NCBI RefSeq assembly: GCF_000003815.2
Contig: NC_049994.1
Location: forward strand, 12,587,996-12,651,995
Direction: 5' to 3'
DNA length: 64,000 bases
From: Branchiostoma floridae
Lineage: Eukaryota > Chordata > Leptocardii > Amphioxiformes > Branchiostomatidae
The first letter of the stretch is position 1. Each line of letters starts with the position of its first letter. Shown in pieces: positions 55,662 to 64,000 of the stretch. The translations under genes and the position numbers were made by a program. The notes under the pieces are model-generated. The model was given only the letters and a program-made list of their open reading frames with translations, searched no databases and had not been told where the DNA came from.

Positions 55662-58600
55662 TTATGATGTGGCAGTTTTCCTTTTGCTGCAGAATTCTGG
55701 GTATTTCCTGCAGGCTTTCTGCATAGAAGTCAGGAAGCCTGGAACACCAGTCTGTGGAAACAATACATCATGTTAGATCAAGGACAGAAACCAAGTCAGA
55801 TAGGCTCCTTGTAGTTTATTTTACAGTGAACACCTCCATCATGGAAACCTTCATTTTAACTTGGAATGCGAAAAATGGGTAAGAAAATAAAGGCACTGTA
55901 AATATCTTTAGATTTACTGTGATTTGATTACATAGTAGGAAGAAACTGTAGTGTCTGTGATGGTTTTATGTTCGCAGTTCAAACAAGGGGGTAGGTGGGC
56001 TGAAGAAAGAATAGGCATTTTTATGGTGGTTTCAAGTTTGCGTTTGAAGAGGCATTTCAATATTGTTCTGATATCTTCCTGTCGATTATTTGTTTAATTA
56101 GATGTAGAAGTCCAAATGATGAAATAGTGTCATACTACAAGGATAAATGTGACTAATGCAAACAGCAGTTCCTGGCAAAGTCACTAGGACCAAGGCAGAA
56201 AGTAAGAGGCACTGCACTCACCTTGGCTGCCCAGTTGATGATAAAGGTTGGAATCATCCCTTTTGGGTTGTCATAGTAATACATGAAGGCTGAAACAAGA
56301 AAGGATAACGATGGACATAAGAAAAGTGACCACAGCTTAAAGTTATGTTATCATTTATATTGTATGTAAATGGGGTATAGATACAATGCTAAACTTTCAG
56401 GGTATAATGTTAAATGTTCAGACAGTGGACCTGTGACATTTGGAAAGTTGCTGTAATATGCAAATTGATTGACATTTTGTAACAATATATGCATAGCTTT
56501 GTAGGATATGGGGCCAGCTCTTGCAGTTACAGGACATGCATGACATCATTTTTTACTTAAACAACACAAAGCTAAATAATGAATAGTGCTATCAGGTTTA
56601 CATGATTACCTACAAATTTTGCTTCCTCTAACAGTGTGAAGTTAAAAATCAGCTTTTCAGTAAGTGTATTCTGGGAATAACCTAATACATTGAGGTACCT
56701 TTTGTTCCTTGTTTACCATCTGACGCAAAGACAAGCGAACACTTGTAGTCGTCCACGCGGATGACGCCATCTTTCTCAGGAACGTCTCCTAAGGTTGTAC
56801 TCTGGGCCAACACAGCCCACACATGGCCACAGTCCACATCAAACTCACGCAGTTCACGCATGTACACATACTGTGGTGTAGTCAAGGATGCTGTGCGATC
56901 TTAGAAAAGGAACTTAACAACAAAGACAGAAAGAGAAAGATTTTCTCATCCAATAACTTGAATTGGTCGATATCAATTTACAGTGCAGAAAAGAATAGAC
57001 TGTTTTCAGGATGCTGTGCGATCTTAGAAAAGAAACTTAATGACAAAACAAAAGACTTCCTTATACAATATATTGAATTGTTTGATAGCAATTCACAGTA
57101 CTTAGAAGAATAGCATGGATGCCAGACTGTTTCCAGGGCCTACACAGACCAACTCTTTGGCTCTAGAGTCAACATGCCCCCTTGAAATTCAACTACAGAC
57201 CCCTTGAGTTAGACCCTGATTAACACAATACATAGTACATTGTACTAAGATTGGAGGTCTGGCATCTAGGCTAATATTGAGAGGAAGGCAGTTGAGTGAG
57301 CATTTATGAATGCTAATTGTTCTTGGTCATTAGTTCAGCCATGCTATACAAAATGTATTTCTGGTAGGAAATGAACACTGATCTCAAATCTGTTTAGCTC
57401 AGCTCAGAGCTGGTTGTGAAGACAGATGCTAAGTGTATGTACAGTGACGGTGTGTAAAGTCCATTTACAAGATCATTAGTTCTCTAGCTTTTTTGAACAA
57501 ACAATGGACCACAGTGTAATGTCCCATCCTAAGGACTGTGGCCCTTTTCAGTGGCGTGCAAGTCGGTGAGCTAAGGTTCAGACTCTTGACCCTCAAGTCA
57601 AGAGTGAGGGTCACCAACCACTGTAGCATGCATAGTGGAAGGTAAGGCATAATCATGATCGAGTAACATTATAAGTTTAGAAGTTAATAACATTATATCA
57701 TATGAGGAAGTAATCATAGAGGAACATCATAAGTTTAGGAGTTCATAACTTAATATTATGTGAGAAAAGAAAGGTGATTGAAGTCCTGAAAGGATACATC
57801 TCTGTTGGACATGAACATGGGGAAGTTGACGTGCCAGTAGATGACTTTCTTCCCTTCCACCTCCCTCTCATACAGCTCTGTACACAAGAAACAGAAAAAT
57901 GGGCATCAAAATTAATTTTGATATAGTGTTTCAAAAGATAAAAAGCATGTAATCTTCATATTGATGTGCAGACAAACAAGATCCATGACAACTTGAGTAA
58001 TATTTTTATAATATAAAGAACCACCATGAATATCCTTGAGACAGACATACATGTAGAGCATGATGTGTAAGACCCTGTGAATTCTATATGAGAATTGAAT
58101 ACTTTTCTTACTGTACTTTATAATAAATAGTATGGAATTGTTGATTTCATACTCCCAACTGAACACAATACTGTAAATGCATTTAAGTTTGCGGTGATTT
58201 AATTTCGCGTTAGCGGAAAAAGGACTTTTCGCGGTGGATTTAATTTCGCGGTAGCACCATGCACTGTAGTATCTTAATGCTCTGAAAAAATCCACCGCGA
58301 ACATTTCTGCATTTACAGTATATGCACTGATGGTCTCCTGAGACTGGATTGCCAAAGTTGATTTCTCTTTCAATACACTGTAGTAGATGTACTAACTGTG
58401 GAAAGTTTCCCCCTGCAGTTTGCAAAAAGCTGCAAGAGGGTCTAAACATAAACCACTTCTGTCACACCAAAATCATCACGACCATAGAATGGAATCAAAT
58501 ACATGTACATGTAGCATGAAGAAGGTTCCATCTCTAAGACATTACCAAAAATTATACACACTGAAACTAATAGACCCTTACCATTGACATAACTGTCCCA

Positions 58601-59888
58601 TTGTTTCCTATACTCCAGGTCCATGTAGACATCAGCACAGACTTGGGGAGAGACGTCACTTAACGTTCCCAGGACTTTGTACTCGTACAGACCTGACTCC
58701 TGTGTGGTACAAATCACACAAATGTGTAAGTTACATATGTGGGTAAGAACAATAACATTTACAGGTTGTTTTGAATTCGAAATGACACTAGAATCTCAAT
58801 GTATGATAGAGTTGAATGGCTCTATTTGTAAATGTATATGTTTCATGTTATGATGTGTGATAGAAATAAAAAAGCCATAATGTAGGGAAATGTATGATGT
58901 GTTAAGATGGTGTATGCTTTATGTATCTTATAAAAAACATACAAGATGTTAACCATACAAGGTGCATAACTCCAACTTTAGGAGTAGAACAGTTTATCAT
59001 AACATATGGTATAAAGTGTGAGGTCCTCATCGATAAACGATGGACAAACAATGTCACCATGAAAGTCTAATACTGCTGTTTAGAAAAGATGAAATGTTTG
59101 CTTTCCAATACCGTCATGTCATCATACTATATATATGTACAGCTTGACAAAGTGACAAGAAAACATTGTGCAACTGTTTTAACACAATATGTACATCTTC
59201 ACCTGTATATTATCCTTCTCCCAAGTATTTTTCACTGATTTTTTTTTATGATACTCCCTGTTTAAAAGTTAAAAATACAAACAATTCTCCACCACCAGAC
59301 CAGTTTCATGGACTTATGTCATACCACAAATTGTACCTGTCAAAGTTGTCCATATTCTTCCTGTCTTTATCATTTTCTTCCGCTGTTTCTTCCGAGAAAA
59401 AACAACTAAGACTTTAGATGAAACGTCCCACCACCAGACTTGACCCTTGTACCTTCAACCTGACCTTCAACTTAACCCCATAATTTGGCCTTGACTTTCA
59501 ACCTCACCTTCACCTTTAACCCCAAATTTCAGAAGCAGATATCACCTTGGTCTGTTTATAGACAATACACGATATATAGCTATGTAACAAATTTTTTTTC
59601 ACAGTACAGTACAAGCATATCAAGGTTTGCTGCAGTTCACACCAAACCTGCATGGTGTCCCCACTACACAGCACAATAAAAAGCTTCCACAGCCACACCT
59701 GCAAAGCCCAGAGCATCACCTCTACATTTAATCATCACCCAGCCATGACCACTTACCTCCCTGTATAATCTGTGGATCTGCACGTCATGTGACTCTGTGA
59801 AGAACTCCCATCCTCCGTCTAGCTGGGGACTTTGTAGCTCCTTACACACGTTTTCAAACTCCTGGTCTTCAAATGTAACCACTGCCAT
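55662..59888 (-). CDS. pctp: Phosphatidylcholine transfer protein, StAR-related lipid transfer 2 (6 exons)
   Basis: PCTP is a cytosolic START-domain carrier that binds and moves phosphatidylcholine between membranes. Exons on the minus strand: 59888-59757, 58699-58582, 57877-57798, 56870-56699, 56289-56222, 55751-55662; 660 nt, 219 aa (human 214). The START domain fills the protein: FENVCKELQSPQLDGGWEFF, GLYEYKVLGTLSDVSP, ADVYMDLEYRKQWDSYV (with the Arg and Asp that in human PCTP contact the lipid head), VIYWHVNFPMFMSNRD, YVYMRELREFDVD, DGVIRVDDYKCSLVF, and the C-terminal lid helix MIPTFIINWAAKTGVPGFL. The start ATG begins MAVVTFEDQEF; an acceptor-like caaacacag lies 16-25 bp upstream, so a non-coding first exon may exist further right. 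The human C-terminus NYLKKT is replaced by a longer Lys/Arg-rich tail. Confidence 0.95.
58169..58320. mobile_element. MITE-like element with TACTGTAA ends, copy 2
   Basis: TACTGTAAATGCATTTAAGTT at the left and its inverse-like TTTCTGCATTTACAGTA at the right; the body shares tttcgcggtggatttaattt and gcaccatgcactgtag with the copy at 16355-16563. It lies in pctp intron 2. Confidence 0.7.
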
Positions 59889-61500
59889 CGGTAGAGATGC
59901 TGATCTGTGTTTGATAACAATAATCAATAATCAATAGGGGAGTGATATCTGAAATGTTACATGTACAAGCTTCAAGTATGCCAAAGGTCATTTGAACACC
60001 CTTAAGCATATTTCCTAACTAAAGTTAAATTCCATACATATTTCCATCTATAAGGGCAGTGATTATCTCCATTTCTATATAGCACTTGGGCAGCAAGCAG
60101 AGAAAGCAAGACGTACACTCTAATGTTACCCCTAAGTCTTTGCAACAGTGTGATCTCCCTAATCAAGGACTAGTAAAATTGAAAAGATGGGAGTAAAAAA
60201 GATTTCTTGGTATCTTCCCCCTAATCAAGTAAGCAGGCAACAATAATAGGGTTACTCAGTGTTAAGTCAATTAGCCTGTCTGTTTCCAGCTTGTGTCCTA
60301 GGTGCTAAGCTGGTCAACAACTCGATGAAGATTAGACATCAAGGAAATAGGATATGCCAAACAGCAGTACAAGTAACTTAAGCAATGGGATATGTAAGCA
60401 AGGGGATATAATATCATATATATCCAGTTGCTTGAATAACTGCTATTTGGTGTAAGCTTAGTGAAGCTGTAATACATCTGCATTAACCTGCATAGCACCC
60501 TGCAGGTGTAATGACTATTGTCTCCCACACCTACACACCTGATACAATACCTGGGCAAGGTGTGGTCATCACTCAATCACACCTGAAACCATCATGTCCT
60601 CCGTGGGTAGTAACGTTAGTTCACCTTTATCCGCCTTAAACCTATATCCGTTGTGTAGCTAAACAGGGTATCCAGGGATATTAAGTTGATGTACTGTGGA
60701 CGTAGTTTCAAATTGTACTATTGTATATTGTAAATTACCATCTAGCGACTTGATATCCCTAAATACATTGTTCTTAAAAAGAACTGATAAAGGTTCCCTA
60801 TGGATAAAGTTGAACTAGCGTTATATTTGTAATTATGGCTTCATAAAAATAAACACACTTAGTCTAAATCATCTGGCACAACACCTGTGAAAGGTGTGGT
60901 CCCAACCTATTGGACTAAACACCTCTCACCACACCTACAACAATGTAGGTAAAGGTGTGTGCACAGATCTACAGGGGCTGATAGACCCTGCATACCTGCA
61001 TATCATCTTCAGTCCAGGGACTCTATTATAAACATACACCTATACACTTATAGTACCCATACAGGTGTGATCACCAATGTTTCAGCTCTTCAAACCACCT
61101 GGTACGAGAATAACACGGTGGCACCTGTAAAGGTGTCTCTCCTTTAATATAGCAGTACACCTGTCCCAGTACCTGGGCAATGTGTGTTCACTAGATTTGC
61201 ATACCTGAAAGGGGCGACTTTAACAAAGGGAGGGAGAAAGGTTCGCCTCTGTCATCTAGGAAAGACGTGTGATTCTCTGAAGAAGTCTAAAATGCCCCAA
61301 TGTTACATGCAAATTCTGGCTTTGTTCAGTCACATTTGTGGTCATATGATGCTGCATGCTGCGATCTCCCAATCCCCCTAGACACGAAAGACGGCCATAG
61401 CAAGGAGGTTAACCTCCTTGGCCATAGCAAGCAAATTTTGCTGCTACAAAGAACCCTATCTCATTTTATGACTCTCCCACTCCAAAACCTCTCCCTCCTT
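59889..61500. promoter_or_regulatory. 5' flank of pctp with an AGGTGT/ACACCT motif cluster
   Basis: No coding exon seen. Between about 60505 and 61160 there are some 14 copies of AGGTGT or ACACCT in both orientations, several extended to the T-box half-site form TCACACCT/AGGTGTGA (60577-60584, 61064-61071) or to CAGGTG (ZEB/Snail-type). Outside this stretch the motif is sparse. It is either a regulatory cluster for pctp or a decayed repeat. Confidence 0.35.
61401..61420. mobile_element. CAAGG palindromic micro-element, copy 5 (perfect 20-bp palindrome)
   Basis: CAAGGAGGTTAACCTCCTTG, a perfect palindrome with no loop, is flanked by perfect GCCATAG repeats (61394-61400 and 61421-61427; 9 bp, GGCCATAGC, if end bases are counted). 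It is the shortest member of the family in the window. Confidence 0.8.
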
Positions 61501-61501
61501 T

Positions 61502-61588
61502 TTCAGCACTGGAACCCAGTGCTGAAGATGGCGTCAGCACTGGAAAACGAGTGCTGACGAATATTCAGCACTGGAAACCGAGTGCTGA
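61502..61588. repeat. Palindromic CAGCACTGG repeats, left block (3 units)
   Basis: Units at 61502-61526, 61534-61558 and 61564-61588, each CAGCACTGG, three to five bases, then (C/G)AGTGCTG with TT/AA or T/A extensions. Spacers are 5-7 bp. Confidence 0.9.
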
Positions 61589-61768
61589 GAGATCGGGAGA
61601 CTCTGAGATATACAGTAATTTGCAATTACGATACGTCCTTTGCTCTACTACTAAAACTTAAGACTGGATTATAAACGTCACCTATGGCAGACCTCATCCT
61701 TTTGGAAGTTCAGCGGCGCCTCTTCATCGACAACAACAACAACAACGAGGAGGCACTCACAGCACCCC

Positions 61769-61789
61769 GGCCCTTTTCAGGGCCACCCA
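61769..61789 (+). other. Histone-type mRNA 3' stem-loop without a histone gene
   Basis: A six-base stem GGCCCT/AGGGCC with loop TTTC, followed directly by ACCCA, matches the consensus bound by SLBP at the end of replication-dependent histone mRNAs. The frame before it (from ATG 61684, MADLILLEVQRRLFIDNNNN) is not a histone. Confidence 0.45.
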
Positions 61790-62027
61790 AATCTTTCCCA
61801 AAAGGGCTATATCTATCACAATCACACAATAAAGTTGCTTATTGTTATAATGACAGCTATCCCTTAAACACCTCTTACACATATACATATATCTACCTTT
61901 CAATTACACATGTACAACGAATAAAATACACAACTTTACACGAAGTTTTCTTTGCACGAAGTAACTTTAGTCAAATTTGCGTCCTTTTACTAGTACCGCT
62001 ATCAGTACTTTATAAAAAATGTGCAAT

Positions 62028-62057
62028 AAAGGTCTTCATTCATTCATTCATTCATTT
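62028..62057. repeat. (ATTC)n microsatellite
   Basis: cattcattcattcattcatt run, five units. The surrounding sequence ttttctttgcacgaa(g/a)taact occurs on both sides (61946 and 62130), so a segment of about 185 bp may be duplicated. Confidence 0.8.
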
Positions 62058-62184
62058 TATAAATGATATATATCCCTTATACAGAATACATATATTCAAT
62101 TAAATAATGAATGGATAGCACAACTACAATTTTCTTTGCACGAAATAACTTATCTTTCCTTCGAATTTACGTCTTGTACCTCTC

Positions 62185-62691
62185 TCAGCACTGGGAGATT
62201 CCAGTGCTGGAAGGACGTTAGCACTGGTTCGCACATCGTTCCAGTCCTTTAAAGACGTCAGCACTCGTTTTCCAGTGCTGAAGATTTCATAGCACTGGTT
62301 TTCCAGTGCTGAAGTGTCCTCGCGCACTGGTAAATCCAGTGCGGAAGGCGAGGTTTTTGTATATCAGCACTCGGTTCCAGTGCTGACGGCAGTTTCAGCA
62401 CTGGGTAACCAGTGCTGAATGATCTTTGACCTGACCCGACCCGGATTTCAGCACTGGTAACCGAGTGCTGGCGGCAGTTCAGCACTGGAAAACGAGTGCT
62501 GACAGAAGTTCAGCACTGGAAAACGAGTGCTGAAAGAAATTCAGCACTGGAAAACCAGTGCTGAGGGAGTTTCAGCACTCGAACAAGGCCGATCAGCACT
62601 GGAAAACTAGTGCTGAAAGAATTTCAGCACTGGAAAACCAGTGCTGAGGCCGTTCAGACAATTGATTCAGCACTGGAACACCAGTGCGGAA
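62185..62691. repeat. Palindromic CAGCACTGG repeats, main array (about 15 units)
   Basis: Units near 62185, 62219 (degenerate), 62258, 62288, 62322, 62364, 62394, 62447, 62478, 62509, 62540, 62571 (half only), 62592, 62623 and 62666. Consensus arms are TTCAGCACTGG and CCAGTGCTGAA around AAAA. Many units carry CGAGTG in one arm, a single mismatch that gives the palindrome a direction; units at 62258, 62288 and 62364 face the other way from those at 62478-62623. Spacers of about 5-27 bp differ from each other, except that gcggaaggcgaggtttt follows both 62322 and 62666. Confidence 0.9.
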
Positions 62692-62870
62692 GGCGAGGTT
62701 TTCGTAGACTTGCCTCCCACTAGTCCCAGGTCGATTGAGTGAGTATCAAATCGTATGGAATTGGAGAAAGACTTACTGACTGGAGGTTTATCTTTTGTGA
62801 CACCGGTGCACACCCAGCTGATCTTTGTCAGGTCATGACCCGTCTACTACTATAGTAACTGTTCCCAAAC

Positions 62871-62960
62871 ATGCTAATAAGGTAATCCTATATATTCAAA
62901 TTAGAAGTAGCCAAGATGCCAATAAGGTAATCCTAGATATTTAAATTAGAATTCACCAAG
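62871..62960. repeat. 45-bp tandem duplication
   Basis: atgctaataaggtaatccta and the following 25 bp (62871-62915) recur at 62916-62960 with about six differences. Confidence 0.85.
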
Positions 62961-63880
62961 ATACGCATTTTGCTTTAGAGGTACTCGGTGGTCTTATGTC
63001 GAGGTTTTCTACATTGGCTGTACAAGATTATGTTGATATCCGCATATATGTAGGATTCTTAACAACCGTCGTATGATTTGAATACCCGATTCTAATTTGA
63101 AGCTTTATGGTAACAGGTTAGAGTAAATCTAGTCTGTGTAACACAAACTCCGCTGTCCAGGGCTCTAACTGGCCGGCGGATGTTTGGCGGGCTGCTATAA
63201 GCGAGATTTAATCGGGCTAGAGTAAATCATGTCAGTCATACACTGACTGAATCGTTGATCTATTGAGGGATTGATGAAATAAAATGAAAACTGAAGTCAA
63301 AGATAACATCATGAACGAGAGAAATACTCTAGTTGACAATGAACGATATCATACTGATGTTTTGGGTCGGAGCCAGTTAAAATCTGACCGGGGCGGAAGG
63401 GCGCGGTAATACGCCGGAAGTGCATGGTTGTACCCCATATATCACTTGGTGATCTTTTAATATAATATAGCTGAGCATTTCTTTTTCTTAAATTTCCTTA
63501 GAAGTCCGTGAGTTGTATTTATGTGCATGGGGCAGTTGGTTGGCAATTGACGCCCTTTTTGTATCAGTCCGCGACAACGGTGATGCGTTTTTTCGCCTAA
63601 GGACCCAAATAACACGTTTATTATGCAGTTTCAATCAATTTGCGCCATCGAAAATTGCACACAAAAAAAATAACGCATGGATTTTCAAAAATTTTCATTT
63701 TTCTCAGAAGGGACGTACTAATCTTCTCCAGCATGTTAGCCGCCATCCATGGATTTTTTTTCATATCCAAGCAGCTTCGGACATAAACGTGTAAAAAAAA
63801 ATATACTCGGTCTATGGTATCAGGCTGGAGTTTATTTTACGATATCTGAGATAGCTGGACACGTTAAGGCCGAAGGGCTA
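62961..63880. other. Gene-free right flank
   Basis: No exon or RNA gene recognised. A phrase (t/g)agagtaaatc occurs at 63119 and 63219. The 93-codon frame at 63513 has no domain. Confidence 0.4.
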
Positions 63881-63892
63881 CAATTCCTAGCC

Positions 63893-64000
63893 CAGGGGCG
63901 GATCCAGGATTTTGCAAAGGGGGGGCGCGTATGCTGTTGCACCTGAGGTCGTGGCCGAAGGCCACGAATGCGCAGCGTAGCTGCGCGGGGGGAGAGCACG
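63893..64000 (+). repeat. Start of a GC-rich repeat cut by the window edge
   Basis: ccaggggcggatccaggatt followed by a G run and two foldbacks, gtggcc/ggccac and gcgcagc/gctgcgc. The ggggcggatccaggatttt phrase is, from general knowledge, common in transposon-derived repeats of many animals. It continues beyond the window. Confidence 0.5.

Noticed and set aside
62124-62485. Frames with repeated SALENEC
   Set aside because: They are translations of the palindromic DNA repeats; the spacing is not kept in one frame.
61502-62691. A true CRISPR array
   Set aside because: Repeats are palindromic and uneven, spacers are 5-27 bp, there are no cas genes, and the neighbours are intron-bearing animal genes.

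Overview
The window reads as nuclear DNA of an invertebrate chordate, most likely an amphioxus (Branchiostoma). The genes are intron-rich animal genes. Genes that vertebrates hold as duplicates appear here as one undivided copy (one CDK4/6, one SIAH), and the non-coding DNA is crowded with short foldback elements, a tRNA-derived SINE and a CR1/L2-like LINE. The species is an inference; the gene identities come from the translated exons.

Layout. 1-470: edge of a 281-bp tandem repeat with a tRNA-like core. 3704-3933 (-): first coding exon of cdk4/6; the rest lies beyond the left edge. 6136-6235: 100-N assembly gap. 6391-8242 (-): 5'-truncated LINE with a long RT frame. 14020-26390 (+): pdcd6ip/ALIX, 18 coding exons, 874 aa. 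28770-33522 (+): hibadh, 9 exons, 329 aa. 35096-35794 (+): psmd10/gankyrin in one exon, 232 aa. 40675-44369 (+): SIAH E3 ligase, 5 coding exons, 272 aa, with a long 3' UTR. 50130-53500 (-): a five-exon gene for a 202-aa secreted, probably four-helix, protein. 55662-59888 (-): pctp/STARD2, 6 exons, 219 aa. 60500-62960: promoter side of pctp, with a cluster of AGGTGT/ACACCT motifs and an array of palindromic CAGCACTGG repeats. For every multi-exon gene that lies complete in the window, the exon lengths I read sum to a multiple of three with consistent GT/AG junctions.

How the genes relate. No operon or shared pathway is evident. CDK4/6 and gankyrin are known physical partners (gankyrin binds CDK4 and Rb). 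ALIX (ESCRT), SIAH (RING E3) and gankyrin (26S assembly) all act in ubiquitin or membrane turnover. HIBADH is mitochondrial valine catabolism and PCTP carries phosphatidylcholine; these look like ordinary neighbours.

Most noteworthy: (1) the 50-53 kb gene combines a signal peptide, four predicted amphipathic helices, a 16-nt coding exon 1 and intron phases 1-0-0-0, the architecture of long-chain class I cytokines (IL-6, G-CSF, GH, EPO). Its neighbours pctp, hibadh and cdk4/6 have human orthologues on the Hox-bearing chromosomes that carry CSF3, IL6 and IL23A. (2) Five 20-36 bp palindromes with CAAGG...CCTTG ends, each flanked by a 7-bp target-site duplication, look like extremely small mobile elements. 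(3) ALIX has two adjacent 71-nt exons encoding alternative versions of the same segment, arranged so that they must be mutually exclusive. (4) About 18 palindromic CAGCACTGG...CCAGTGCTG units separated by unlike spacers lie at 61.5-62.7 kb. (5) Three minisatellites have grown over splice junctions of ALIX and SIAH.
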